From Motiliproteus sp036960405 (GTDB taxonomy: Bacteria; Pseudomonadota; Gammaproteobacteria; Pseudomonadales; Balneatricaceae): a stretch of DNA of 64,000 nt. How positions within the stretch are numbered: position 1 is the first letter of the stretch; each line of letters begins with the position of its first letter. The notes beneath the pieces were generated by a model. That model had not been told where the DNA came from and did not search any database. It worked only from the letters and a program-made list of their open reading frames with translations. Position numbers and translations under genes: made by a program. Positions 18,035 to 26,570 of this stretch are shown here, piece after piece. Location: NCBI GenBank assembly GCA_036960405.1, contig JBALWS010000005.1:1-64000 (forward strand), read 5' to 3'.

Positions 18035-18514
18035 TCAGTGATTACAACCTTCGCCATGAACATGGCCATGTTCCAGCTCGTCTTCGCTCGGCTCACGCAC
18101 ATCAACAACTTCCACTTTAAAGCTCAGCGCCTGGCCGGCTAACGGATGGTTACCGTCGACGGTGACATTGTCAGCATCCGCGGAGGTAACAACCACCGAT
18201 ACCGGGCCACCGGCGGTGCTGGCTTCGAAACGCATCCCTACATCGATCTGATCGACGCCGGCAAAGGCATCACGTGGAACGGTCTGGATCATCTCTTCCA
18301 CTACCGGACCGTAGGCCTCTTCAGCAGCCACATTAACGTCCAGCGCGTCGCCCTGCTTTTTACCCAGCAACTCTTTCTCGAGCCCGGGGATGAGGTTGCC
18401 ATGACCATGCAGGTAGGCAAGCGGCTCGGTACCATCGGAACTATCTAGCACCTCTCCTTTGGCGTTTGTCAGGGTGTAGTGGATCAACGCCACTTTGTTA
18501 TCAGAGATCTGCAT
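18035..18514 (-). CDS. slyD: SlyD-like FKBP-type peptidyl-prolyl isomerase
   Basis: 159 residues. The FKBP half has HYTLTNAKGEVLDSS and PLAYLHGHGNLIPGLE; an IF insert (about 70-125) separates the strands, as in SlyD. The C-terminus has only a short His/Cys tail, HGHVHGEGCNH, far shorter than the metal-binding tail of E. coli SlyD, so nickel storage is probably reduced. ATG at 18514 is preferred over a TTG 12 bases upstream. Cytoplasmic folding factor. Confidence 0.9.
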   Translation of the reverse strand: MQISDNKVALIHYTLTNAKGEVLDSSDGTEPLAYLHGHGNLIPGLEKELLGKKQGDALDVNVAAEEAYGPVVEEMIQTVPRDAFAGVDQIDVGMRFEASTAGGPVSVVVTSADADNVTVDGNHPLAGQALSFKVEVVDVREPSEDELEHGHVHGEGCNH

Positions 18515-18746
18515 ATCTCGGTCCAATTTCAGTGAATGAGCCGACAGGGTAGCGGCTTTGAACGTTGCTGAAAAGCCGCAACGATCCCATTTATCCTGCC
18601 AACGCCTTCCGCCCGCCTAGCACCGCATCCCCACGCCACTACAGGCGACGTACTTTACCGCCACTCGGTCGTCACCGATTGCATCGGCTATAGGGGGCAA
18701 ACTGAGCGGGCATGGTATGATGCGTGTCATTCTGAGGATCTGCTGT

Positions 18747-19643
18747 ATGCCTGCTCTGCTCTCCCCCTCTAACCGTATGTCAGCCAAGCGTCTGGACGTG
18801 TTCCAACAGCTAGGTTTGTTACCCTACCTGGAACAACGCCAGCTATTGACGTTTTCCAAACTGCCGCTGCATTGCGAATGGTATCACCACAGCGACGACG
18901 CGCCCTGGGTGCTGTTTATTCCTGGCATCGGCACTTATAGCGAACTCTATTGTGAAATGTTGGCAAAGATGTCGCAGCGGGGCTTCAACCTGCTCAGCAT
19001 CGACCTGCCTGGCCACGGATACTCCGGCGGGCCCCGTGGCAGCTACCAGCTCGACACTCTGGTGACCCAGATCGGCGAGGTGATCGACCATATCGAACAA
19101 AGCTATTCAGGCCCGATCACGTTGTTCGGCTGCTCGATTGGCTCGCGCATCGCCCTGGCCTTGGCCGAGAGTGATCCGCGCATCAAGGCGCTGATGTGTC
19201 ACACCCTGCTGATAAACGAAGTACCTCCGGATATCTTCCATGGTATGGGCTGGCAGGCACTGTCGATGGGGCGTTGGATGATGCCGGGAATGGAGGCCGA
19301 TTTCCGCACCTTTATCGATATCGACAACATCCTCGAGCACAATCCGATGGGCGAGTTTGCCCGCCAGGACACGCGGATTGTCTGGAACTACCCGATCGCG
19401 ACTCTCGATAGCCTCTACAGCGCGTCAAGCCAGATTCTTGAAAAATCATTAGAGATACCGGCAGCCATTATTGTCGGCGAGCACGATGATGTACTGCCAC
19501 CCTCGTATATCCGTAGATTGGTTGCCCAAAGCGCCCAGCCGTTTGATCTATTCGAGGTCTCAGACGCAGCCCATATGCTACCGTTTGATCAGGTAGACAT
19601 TACCGTCGAGACCGTCTCTGAGTGGCTCAAAGAGGTTCTGTAG
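18747..19643 (+). CDS. alpha/beta hydrolase, lysophospholipase-like
   Basis: 298 residues from the ATG at 18747, which has GAGGAT upstream; an ATG at 18717 overlaps a TATGAT that looks like a promoter -10. Catalytic elements are the nucleophile elbow GCSIGSR, Asp in GEHDDVLP and His in DAAHMLPF. HGYSGGPRG matches the monoglyceride lipase/lysophospholipase branch. No signal peptide. Substrate is unknown. Confidence 0.85.
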   Translation: MPALLSPSNRMSAKRLDVFQQLGLLPYLEQRQLLTFSKLPLHCEWYHHSDDAPWVLFIPGIGTYSELYCEMLAKMSQRGFNLLSIDLPGHGYSGGPRGSYQLDTLVTQIGEVIDHIEQSYSGPITLFGCSIGSRIALALAESDPRIKALMCHTLLINEVPPDIFHGMGWQALSMGRWMMPGMEADFRTFIDIDNILEHNPMGEFARQDTRIVWNYPIATLDSLYSASSQILEKSLEIPAAIIVGEHDDVLPPSYIRRLVAQSAQPFDLFEVSDAAHMLPFDQVDITVETVSEWLKEVL

Positions 19644-19654
19644 GTCGGTAAATG

Positions 19655-19684
19655 TTGAAGCGGGTCGAGCAGCTCCGCTACTAT
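19655..19684 (+). promoter_or_regulatory. possible sigma70 promoter of the lipoprotein gene
   Basis: TTGAAG (19655-19660) and TACTAT (19679-19684) are spaced by 18 bases, 65 bases before the lipoprotein start. Confidence 0.45.
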
Positions 19685-19749
19685 ACGGTTACTTTAAATG
19701 GGTGCAGCGACCAACACCCAACGATCTTCTCCATAAAGGATTGAGATAA

Positions 19750-20391
19750 ATGCATCGAGCGGCAGGATTAGTGTTAGCGGCGGTACTGATTACAGCCTGC
19801 GGCCCCTCTTACGAAGCCGAATACCACGCAGCCCAGAAGGAACTGGAAAGCGTCAAACAGCAACTGGCCGAAGCGCAAAGCAAACTCAGCGCTGCCGACC
19901 ATGAGACCCGCAGCAAAATTTTCTCGTTGGCACGCCGTGCCAACACTCACCTCCGGGCTAAAAAACTAGACGCCAACCTGATCAGCAACATTCAGCAAGA
20001 GATGGCGCTGCTGGCAGCCAGCTACGCTCAGCTCAACAGTAGCCATGATATTACCGCGCTCACCGCCCAGTTTTATACTGAGAAGCTGGACCTGATCCTG
20101 CAGCTCAATCGTCAGAAAAGTAGCGGTTACGACCGTCAATACAACGCCTGTCTATCCGACCTCGACAGCCGGGGCAAAAAGAACGAACTCAGTACCATGC
20201 TGTGCGAAGTCCAGGCAGATGCAGCCGCTCGTAAGCCTCGTTATCAATACATCGCCACCCTTGCCGCGACGTTGGCGATCAGCAAAGAACTACGCGCAGC
20301 CCGACAGGCTGACACAACACTCGAGCCCGCGCAGCTCGACAGCCTATTCAGTGAAGAGATGGCGAAACAGCGAGAGTTAGCATCAAAATAG
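19750..20391 (+). CDS. coiled-coil lipoprotein
   Basis: 213 residues with a lipoprotein signal: AAVLITAC, lipidated Cys at 17. Residues about 25-50 are a heptad-like coiled coil (LESVKQQLAEAQSKLSAAD), followed by a helical domain with two further cysteines. GPSYE after the lipid Cys lacks an Asp at +2, so outer-membrane sorting is expected. I do not recognise the family. It is in its own transcription unit and converges on the thioesterase. Confidence 0.78.
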   Translation: MHRAAGLVLAAVLITACGPSYEAEYHAAQKELESVKQQLAEAQSKLSAADHETRSKIFSLARRANTHLRAKKLDANLISNIQQEMALLAASYAQLNSSHDITALTAQFYTEKLDLILQLNRQKSSGYDRQYNACLSDLDSRGKKNELSTMLCEVQADAAARKPRYQYIATLAATLAISKELRAARQADTTLEPAQLDSLFSEEMAKQRELASK

Positions 20392-20396
20392 GCCTG

Positions 20397-20840
20397 CTAC
20401 TCACTCTCTGGCGTTTTCTTTAATCTGCGCACGGCTACAGTTAAACGCGAAATACACACCAGCTTTTGCTTCTCGTTACGAATTTTGATCTCCCACACCT
20501 GGCTGGTCACGCCAATAAACACCGGTTCCGCTCGACCGGTGACGATGCCCGATGACACCGGCCATAGGTGGTTAGCGTTGATCTCCATCCCGACACAACT
20601 GAATCGCTGCCGATTAATACACGCATTGGCCGCATAGCTGCCAAGGGTTTCAGCCAATGCGACCGAGGCTCCGCCGTGAAGAATGCCGAAGGGTTGATGG
20701 GTCCTTTTATCCACCGGCATCGTCGCTTCCAGATAATCATCGCCAATCTCGGTGAATGCTATCGCCAAGTGATCGACCAAGGTGTCACGGCACTCCAGCT
20801 GAATCGCATCGAGTGTCAGCGGGGTTTTCCAGATCGACAT
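20397..20840 (-). CDS. hotdog-fold acyl-CoA thioesterase, YdiI-like
   Basis: 147 residues closely resembling E. coli YdiI/MenI: EIGDDYLEATMPVD, THQPFGILHGGASVALAETLGS and GMEINANHL. The catalytic region is HGGASVALAE with Glu as general base. YdiI hydrolyses DHNA-CoA in menaquinone synthesis but accepts other acyl-CoAs; no men genes are here, so a general thioesterase role is safer. ATG at 20840 with GGAG upstream. Confidence 0.88.
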   Translation of the reverse strand: MSIWKTPLTLDAIQLECRDTLVDHLAIAFTEIGDDYLEATMPVDKRTHQPFGILHGGASVALAETLGSYAANACINRQRFSCVGMEINANHLWPVSSGIVTGRAEPVFIGVTSQVWEIKIRNEKQKLVCISRLTVAVRRLKKTPESE

Positions 20841-20899
20841 CAAGCTCGCTCCATTTACTCAAAAATCAATCGTCTAGAGTAACGTAACTAAGCACCAAA

Positions 20900-22159
20900 G
20901 TGCGCACGACGGTTGCTATCGGCCATCCGCTTGATAAGCTAGACGCTTATCTTAGTGTCGTCTGGATTCGAGCTGTGCCTGAACGCCTACAACCGTTGCA
21001 ATACCTGCTACTCCCGTTGATCATTCTTGGCGGGGTATATGTTTACCTGCCGCAACTGCCACCGTTTTCATCACCCTGGGAAGAACTGCTGCCCTCGGTA
21101 CCCTATCTGCTCGGCGGTTTAATCGCGCTGCTCGGGTGGCACTTCAATAGCGGCCGCAGCCTGCTGGCCTGCATTTTGATTTTGCTCACCAATCTCAGCC
21201 TGCGCCAGCCATTCGAGCCGCTGTACCAGCAAACCCTGCTTGTACTGTTGCCGTTAAACATGGCTCAGATCGCCTGGTACCGAGAGCGAGGGGTGCTCAG
21301 CCCGACAGCACTGGTAAGACTGGCCTGGATTGCAGCCCAGATAGCGGCGGTGACTGCGGCGATCCACTATCATCCAGAGCAATTGCTGCAAGGCCTTAAC
21401 TTCCACCCGCAGCAGCTTCCTGAGCTACCACTGCCTTTCGTCGTCCTCAGTACTTTGGCAATTGCAGGGCTGGCGGTTCTAGCCCGACTACTCAGCCAGC
21501 AAGATCGATTTGATGCGTACCTACTGATCAGCGTGGTGGTTAGCTGTGGCCTGATTCTGTTGCCGATACCCCAGCGTGACTTGAGTTTGGTGATATCGGT
21601 ATTGCTAGCGCTGTGGCTGTTCAGTCTGTTTCGACACAGTCATAGCTTGGCTTACCTGGATGATCTGACCGGTCTGCCCGGTCGTCGGGCACTCAACGAA
21701 CACCTCACACGTCTGGGAAAGCAGCACTGCTTAGCGATGCTTGATGTCGACCATTTCAAAAAATTTAACGATAAACATGGCCACGATGTAGGCGACCAAG
21801 TACTGAAACTGGTTGCCTCAAAAATCGCCAAGGTAAGACAAGGTAAAGGTTACCGCTATGGCGGCGAGGAGTTCTGTGTGGTGTTTGCCGGGCGCAAGCT
21901 AGAGCAAACCTTGGAACCGCTAGAAGAGCTGCGCCAAGCAATCGAAGATGCCCGTCTGCAGTTACGCAGTGCCAAACGTCCCCAGAGCAATGATCAAGGT
22001 AAAAAACAGCGCGGGACTGCCGGTGCCAAGAGCAGCAGCGTATCAGTCACGATCAGCATCGGTATCGCCGAACACCAACCCAAGCAGAACACCCTAAAGG
22101 CTGCCGACAAAGCGCTCTATAAAGCTAAAGCTGCTGGTCGTAATAGAGTCTGTCACTGA
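20900..22159 (+). CDS. membrane-bound diguanylate cyclase (GGDEF)
   Basis: 419 residues: a hydrophobic N-terminal half with about six membrane segments (35-250), then a GGDEF domain from about 255. The active-site signature is YGGEEF, DVDHFKKFND binds metal, and SIGIAEH follows. No RxxD inhibitory site precedes the signature. An insert rich in Ser/Lys/Gln (about 355-380) sits in the domain. The start is GTG with a weak ribosome site. It probably makes c-di-GMP in response to a membrane or ligand cue not identifiable here. Confidence 0.9.
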   Translation: MRTTVAIGHPLDKLDAYLSVVWIRAVPERLQPLQYLLLPLIILGGVYVYLPQLPPFSSPWEELLPSVPYLLGGLIALLGWHFNSGRSLLACILILLTNLSLRQPFEPLYQQTLLVLLPLNMAQIAWYRERGVLSPTALVRLAWIAAQIAAVTAAIHYHPEQLLQGLNFHPQQLPELPLPFVVLSTLAIAGLAVLARLLSQQDRFDAYLLISVVVSCGLILLPIPQRDLSLVISVLLALWLFSLFRHSHSLAYLDDLTGLPGRRALNEHLTRLGKQHCLAMLDVDHFKKFNDKHGHDVGDQVLKLVASKIAKVRQGKGYRYGGEEFCVVFAGRKLEQTLEPLEELRQAIEDARLQLRSAKRPQSNDQGKKQRGTAGAKSSSVSVTISIGIAEHQPKQNTLKAADKALYKAKAAGRNRVCH

Positions 22160-22262
22160 AAGGAACCAACGCAAGGAGGACTGATCAAGTATCAATTCAG
22201 CGGCGCTGATCATTAACCAATAATAAAGCGATAACGGCCCTAAGCCGACTTATCTACATCCC

Positions 22263-22304
22263 TAAAAAACAAAACCCCTCACCGGCAGAGCCGATGAGGG
22301 GTTT
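22263..22304 (-). terminator. intrinsic terminator of the first phasin gene
   Basis: On the minus strand a 10-bp stem (AAACCCCTCA / TGAGGGGTTT, arms 22295-22304 and 22272-22281) is followed by a T-rich run (22264-22274). It lies 20 bases after the phasin stop. Confidence 0.85.
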
Positions 22305-22324
22305 GGCAAAGAGAAGCTTAGTAA

Positions 22325-22693
22325 TTAAGCAGCTTTCTTACCAGATACCTTCTCAACTGCAGCTTCAACTTCAGCAGCAGTCTGCTTAGCAGAATCTTCG
22401 ATTACTGCAGAGAAAGCTTCTTTAGCTTCGGTGAACGCAGCAATGCTCTTCTCTGTAGTGTCGGTCATCTTGGCTTCCAGAGCCTTGAAGAACTTAACTT
22501 GCAGGTCCATAGCAGCTTTTGGATCTTGGCACTTAGACAGAGCTTGGAACTGCTCAAGGCTGGCGTTAACAACGTCAGTCATAGTGTCTTTTTGAACGCC
22601 GGCCAGAGTTTCCAGGACCTTTTTGTTGGTCTCAACCAGATCCATAACAGGCTTCATGCGAGTGTTCATATCTGCGAATAGATTATCGTACAT
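22325..22693 (-). CDS. phasin family protein, copy 1
   Basis: 122 residues starting MYDNLFADMN. Phasins coat polyhydroxyalkanoate granules and affect granule size and synthase activity. The protein is an amphipathic helix bundle with MKPVMDLVETNKKVLETLAG, QDPKAAMDLQ and a C-terminal VEKVSGKKAA. The start at 22693 is set by similarity to copy 2 and by AGAGGA 6 bases upstream; the longer open frame to 22786 is not coding-like. Ala/Lys/Glu-rich composition, no signal. No PHA synthase lies in the window. Confidence 0.9.
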   Translation of the reverse strand: MYDNLFADMNTRMKPVMDLVETNKKVLETLAGVQKDTMTDVVNASLEQFQALSKCQDPKAAMDLQVKFFKALEAKMTDTTEKSIAAFTEAKEAFSAVIEDSAKQTAAEVEAAVEKVSGKKAA

Positions 22694-22775
22694 GGTCATT
22701 CCTCTAAGTGTGATAGGTAATATCGAAATCCAGGGTGGGCACACTACAAGGGTTTCCCAACTCGCCCAGCGACTG

Positions 22776-22861
22776 GTGCGCTGCACAACTTAGTGCCTAC
22801 AATTGGGCCTACTATAGCAGTGGCAAACCGACTGTCAATATCTTTTTCCGCACCGCACAAG
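22776..22861 (-). promoter_or_regulatory. phasin-1 promoter with flanking TGC/GCA operators
   Basis: On the minus strand TTGACA (22833-22838), a 16-base spacer and TATAGT (22811-22816) form a strong promoter. CTTGTGCGGTGC (22850-22861) lies upstream of -35 and TTGTGCAGCGCAC (22776-22788) lies downstream of -10. The repeats resemble PhaR-type TGC...GCA operators; PhaR control is inference. Confidence 0.7.
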
Positions 22862-22884
22862 AAGTTCTGACAGTTATTTCAAGC

Positions 22885-22920
22885 AAAAAAAATCCCCCGG
22901 ACCTTAGGGCCAGGGGATCT
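22885..22920 (-). terminator. intrinsic terminator of the second phasin gene
   Basis: On the minus strand ATCCCC pairs with GGGGAT around a 15-base inner region and is followed by eight T residues. It starts 17 bases after the stop at 22937. Confidence 0.85.
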
Positions 22921-22936
22921 GTATTCGCGCTTTGGC

Positions 22937-23296
22937 TTACTTGCCAGTCGCTTTCTTAACCGCACCTTCGAATTCAGCAGAAACTTTCTTGCTGGCTTCT
23001 TCGACAGAAGATACGTAAGCGTCTTTGGCTTCGCTGATCGCTGCGATGCTCTTTTCAGCAGTGTCGGTCATCTTCGCTTCCAGTGCCTTGTAGAAGTTGA
23101 CCTGCAGCTCCATAGCAGCCTTAGGGTCTTGGCACTGAGAGACAGCCTTGAACTGCTCCAGGCTAGCGTTAACAACGTCGGTCATGGTCTCTTTCTGAAC
23201 AGCAGCCAGAGTTTCCATCGCCTTTTTGTTAGTTTCAGCCAGCTCCAGCACAGGTTGCATGCGAGCTTTCATATCTTCCATAAATTTATCGTACAT
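22937..23296 (-). CDS. phasin family protein, copy 2
   Basis: 119 residues, clearly paralogous to the phasin 240 bases further along: shared TDVVNASLEQF, QDPKAAM, LEAKMTDT and EKSIAA segments. Same predicted helix-bundle and granule surface role. The C-terminus differs (AVKKATGK), and the first helix is MYDKFMEDMKARMQPVLEL. The two copies have separate promoters and terminators, so they can be expressed at different levels. Recent tandem duplication followed by divergence is likely. Confidence 0.9.
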   Translation of the reverse strand: MYDKFMEDMKARMQPVLELAETNKKAMETLAAVQKETMTDVVNASLEQFKAVSQCQDPKAAMELQVNFYKALEAKMTDTAEKSIAAISEAKDAYVSSVEEASKKVSAEFEGAVKKATGK

Positions 23297-23329
23297 AACT
23301 ATTCGCCTTTGCTAGATTAATTTTTAATG

Positions 23330-23402
23330 CTGCGCTGCAGCAATGAAACAACTATAGAGGCCTAAATAATAGCTGTCAAACATTTTGTGCAGTGCACAAA
23401 AT
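23330..23402 (-). promoter_or_regulatory. phasin-2 promoter with flanking palindromic operators
   Basis: Minus-strand TTGACA (23374-23379), 17-base spacer, TATAGT (23351-23356): near-consensus. Immediately upstream is a perfect inverted repeat with 10-base arms ATTTTGTGCA / TGCACAAAAT (23382-23402). Downstream of -10 is CTGC-N3-GCAG (23330-23340), which fits the published PhaR-type consensus. Confidence 0.78.
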
Positions 23403-23411
23403 CACAACACC

Positions 23412-24335
23412 TCAGCTTGTTTCTTGCTCCTGCCCTGTTTCATAAAACAGTTCTACCGGGACATCCAGCTGGCTCCTCAACTGTATCGCCAACAGGTCCA
23501 TCTCCGCATCACTCCAAGGCAATGCCGCGGCCTCAGTCGGCTGCCTCGCCAAGGTATAGGCCTGAATCTTTTTGAGCTGTACCCTAGCATCGAGTAGTCG
23601 TTTCACCAACGCCACATAGCCGGGATAACCGTCGGCAACATTGTTTTGCGCGCGCCAGTTAAAGAAGCAGGATTGAAACACCAGCGGATATTCACTACCA
23701 AACGCGACGATCTTGTCGGTCAAGCGCTCGAACGACACCGAGGTACGGTTGAGCTGCTGCAGCGATTGGGCATCCCAATAATCAAGCTTGCACCAGACTT
23801 CACCATTGGCCTGATAAAAAGATGACCAAAGCGGAGCCAAGTCTTTACGGTCGAGCCCGGTAGCATTGGTGAAAAGCACCAACTTAACCGACTCCGCTAG
23901 CTCAAATTCGGCCTTCAGCTCGACCAACAACCGCAACACCTGCGGCAATATCCGCACGGTGGTCGGCTCACCATCGCCTGCCAAACCTATATCTCTGAGC
24001 GGATAACCCCGATAGCCTTCGGCTGAGATGGAACCCAACCAATGGCGCAGTTCCTGCTCAAGCTGGACCAACGACGGTTCTACAACGGCCTGATCATCAG
24101 TGCGCTCAACCTGGCAGTAAACACAGTCAAAGTTACAACGTTTATCCGGATTAAGGTTGATACCCAGCGACAACCCACCCGAACGGCGTGATACCACCGG
24201 GTAAACCAAACGGTCAAACTCGCTGAGCCGACTATGGTTGTCATAGCTCAGGGTAATTTTGGCTTCAAGACTGAGCCCCGGTTCAAGACTACCTTCCAGT
24301 TCAAGGCTGTCTTTCACTTCAATCCGATCACTCAT
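23412..24335 (-). CDS. radical SAM protein (COG0731-like)
   Basis: 307 residues with a radical SAM cluster motif CNFDCVYC (C-x3-C-x2-C) near residue 68 and GDGEPTTVR as the SAM-binding GGE-like segment. The N-terminal 30 residues form a short acidic beta segment. The family includes proteins described as Fe-S oxidoreductases of unknown substrate. Its start overlaps the pdxJ stop by 4 bases, so the two are translationally coupled. Function beyond radical chemistry is unknown. Confidence 0.85.
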   Translation of the reverse strand: MSDRIEVKDSLELEGSLEPGLSLEAKITLSYDNHSRLSEFDRLVYPVVSRRSGGLSLGINLNPDKRCNFDCVYCQVERTDDQAVVEPSLVQLEQELRHWLGSISAEGYRGYPLRDIGLAGDGEPTTVRILPQVLRLLVELKAEFELAESVKLVLFTNATGLDRKDLAPLWSSFYQANGEVWCKLDYWDAQSLQQLNRTSVSFERLTDKIVAFGSEYPLVFQSCFFNWRAQNNVADGYPGYVALVKRLLDARVQLKKIQAYTLARQPTEAAALPWSDAEMDLLAIQLRSQLDVPVELFYETGQEQETS

Positions 24336-25108
24336 CGATCAGCGGCTATCCCAGCCTTAACCAAAATTGTTTTATAGGCTGCCACCGCATCGCCCAGTCC
24401 CATCATCAACGCATCGGCGATCAGCGCATGGCCGATCGACACTTCAACCAAGCCAGGAATTGTGGCGAGCAAGCCAAGGTTCTCCAGGTTCAGATCATGG
24501 CCGGCATTCACCTCGAGCCCGGCAGCTTGCGCACGTTCTGCCGCTCCCATAAACAGCTCTAACTGCGCCTGCTGCTGATCGGTTCCATAAGCATCGGCAT
24601 AGGATTCGGTATAGAGCTCAACTCGATCTGCGCCCAGCGCTGCAGCCAATTCGATATCATCGGAGTCAGCATTCATAAACAAGCTGACTCGAATCCCTCG
24701 CGCTTTGAGTTCGTCGATGACCGGCTTAAGTTGCTGACCATCTTTTTGCAGATCCCAGCCGTGATCGGATGTCAGTTGGTCCTGCGAATCGGGCACCAAC
24801 GTACATTGCGCAGGACGAACTTTGCGCACCAACTCCAAAAAACCCGGGTAGTCGCCGATAGCCCCTTCAAATGGGTTGCCCTCAATATTAAATTCCACCT
24901 CCAACATCGCGGCCAATTCATAAACATCAGCGGGACGAATATGACGTAGATCGGGGCGCGGGTGGACCGTAATACCATCGGCGCCGTTGGCAATCGCCAC
25001 TCGGGCCGCTTCGGTAACACTCGGTACACCCGACAAACGAGAGTTGCGCATCAACGCAATTTTATTGAGGTTAACGCTTAAAGATGTAGCGGTATTCTGG
25101 GTTGGCAT
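24332..25108 (-). CDS. pdxJ: pyridoxine 5'-phosphate synthase, divergent type
   Basis: 258 residues. PdxJ condenses 3-amino-2-oxopropyl phosphate with deoxyxylulose 5-phosphate to pyridoxine phosphate. Seen here: LSVNLNKIALMRNSR, GADGITVHPRPDLRHIR, EFNIEGNP, and a C-terminal EVNAGHDLN and EVSIGHALI. The VNLNKIALMRN and HPRPD forms recall the Bacteroidetes-type enzyme rather than the VNIDHVATLRN form usual in gammaproteobacteria. Start at 25108 follows GAGGTGAG; the upstream 17 codons are excluded. Not in the usual recO-pdxJ-acpS context; coupled instead to a radical SAM gene. Confidence 0.85.
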   Translation of the reverse strand: MPTQNTATSLSVNLNKIALMRNSRLSGVPSVTEAARVAIANGADGITVHPRPDLRHIRPADVYELAAMLEVEFNIEGNPFEGAIGDYPGFLELVRKVRPAQCTLVPDSQDQLTSDHGWDLQKDGQQLKPVIDELKARGIRVSLFMNADSDDIELAAALGADRVELYTESYADAYGTDQQQAQLELFMGAAERAQAAGLEVNAGHDLNLENLGLLATIPGLVEVSIGHALIADALMMGLGDAVAAYKTILVKAGIAADR

Positions 25109-25242
25109 AGGGGGCTCACCTCTTAAATTTACAGTCTGGATCGTACTGTCCGGCGACATAATTATTAATCGCTATTGTAGGAGTTTTACTACCAATGATC
25201 ACCTGCTGAACCATTCAATTGTTGATTTAGACCCACTCAAAC

Positions 25243-25284
25243 ATACGGTAGCGTATTGACAAAATACCCCAATCAAACTAGGAT
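25243..25284 (+). promoter_or_regulatory. sigma70 promoter of ivd with adjacent dyad
   Basis: TTGACA (25256-25261), 17-base spacer, TAGGAT (25279-25284), 45 bases before ivd. The dyad ATACG-GTAG-CGTAT (25243-25256) abuts the -35 box and may be an operator. Confidence 0.65.
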
Positions 25285-25328
25285 GATTAAAAGAATACCA
25301 CTCCACTCATTCATCAGGGGTAACACCA

Positions 25329-26495
25329 ATGATTTCCAGCTACAAAGGCTTCAATTTTGACCTTGGCGAAACCAACGACATGCTGCGCGATCAGATAAAC
25401 GCCTTTGCCGCCGCAGAGATCGCCCCCCGTGCAGAACAGATCGACATAGACAACGAATTCCCGAATGACTTATGGCGCAAGTTTGGCGACATGGGGCTGC
25501 TAGGTATCACCGTTCCCGAGGAGTTCGGCGGTGTCGGGATGGGTTACCTGGCTCATATCATCGCGATGCAGGAGATCAGCCGCGCGTCCGCTTCAGTCGG
25601 TCTCTCCTACGGTGCGCACTCAAATCTGTGTGTTAACCAGATCAACCGCAACGGCAGCACCGAGCAGAAGCAAAAATACCTGCCTAAGTTGCTCAGTGGT
25701 GAGCACGTTGGAGCGCTGGCGATGTCCGAGCCCAATGCCGGTTCCGATGTGGTCAGCATGAAGTTGAACGCTCGTGATAACGGTGACCACTACCTGCTCA
25801 ACGGTAACAAGATGTGGATCACCAACGGTCCCGACGCCAGCACCTACGTGATCTATGCCAAGACCGATATCAGCAAAGGTCCTCACGGTATCACCGCCTT
25901 TATCGTCGAACGCGATGCGCCCGGATTCTCACGCCACCAGAAACTCGACAAGCTAGGCATGCGCGGCTCCAACACCTGTGAGCTGGTGTTCCAAGATTGC
26001 GTGGTGCCGAAAGAGAATATCCTTGGCCAGCTCAACGGTGGCGTCAAAGTCCTGATGAGCGGTTTGGATTATGAACGCGCCGTACTGTCTGGCGGCCCGC
26101 TGGGGATCATGGACGCCTGTATGGACCTGGCGGTACCTTACATTCGCGATCGTCAACAGTTCGGCAAGGCAATTGGTGAATTCCAGCTGGTACAGGGCAA
26201 AATGGCCGATATGTACACCGGCATGAACGCGGCTAAGTCTTACGTCTATTCGGTAGCACGTGCCTGTGATCGCGGTGAAACCAGCCGTAAAGATGCAGCA
26301 GGCGTGATCCTCTATACCGCCGAGCTAGCGACCAAGATGGCCCTGGATACCATCCAGCTTCTGGGCGGCAACGGTTATATCAACGAATTCGCCAGCGGCC
26401 GCCTGCTGCGCGATGCCAAGCTGTACGAAATCGGTGCGGGTACCTCGGAGATCCGCCGGATGCTGATCGGCCGCGAGCTATTCATCGGCAACTAA
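25329..26495 (+). CDS. ivd: isovaleryl-CoA dehydrogenase
   Basis: 388-residue FAD enzyme of leucine degradation converting isovaleryl-CoA to 3-methylcrotonyl-CoA. Strong matches include VPEEFGGVGMGYLAH, ALAMSEPNAGSDVVSM, MWITNGPDA and the IVD-specific DYERAVLSGGPLG, whose Glu is the catalytic base in this subfamily. YEIGAGTSEIRR closes the protein. The rest of the liu genes (methylcrotonyl-CoA carboxylase, hydratase, lyase) are not adjacent, which is unusual. It has its own promoter and a terminator at 26509-26540. Confidence 0.94.
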   Translation: MISSYKGFNFDLGETNDMLRDQINAFAAAEIAPRAEQIDIDNEFPNDLWRKFGDMGLLGITVPEEFGGVGMGYLAHIIAMQEISRASASVGLSYGAHSNLCVNQINRNGSTEQKQKYLPKLLSGEHVGALAMSEPNAGSDVVSMKLNARDNGDHYLLNGNKMWITNGPDASTYVIYAKTDISKGPHGITAFIVERDAPGFSRHQKLDKLGMRGSNTCELVFQDCVVPKENILGQLNGGVKVLMSGLDYERAVLSGGPLGIMDACMDLAVPYIRDRQQFGKAIGEFQLVQGKMADMYTGMNAAKSYVYSVARACDRGETSRKDAAGVILYTAELATKMALDTIQLLGGNGYINEFASGRLLRDAKLYEIGAGTSEIRRMLIGRELFIGN

Positions 26496-26508
26496 GCAAC
26501 TCCACAAC

Positions 26509-26540
26509 AAAAAGGGCAGCCAAGATCTGCCCTTCTTTGT
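26509..26540. terminator. bidirectional intrinsic terminator
   Basis: AAGGGCAG (26512-26519) pairs with CTGCCCTT (26527-26534). The minus-strand side is followed by TTTTTGTTG and serves the cyclase gene; the plus-strand side is followed by CTTTG and serves ivd. Confidence 0.85.
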
Positions 26541-26570
26541 GCCCCAACGTCTCCTGTTAGCGGATAACCG

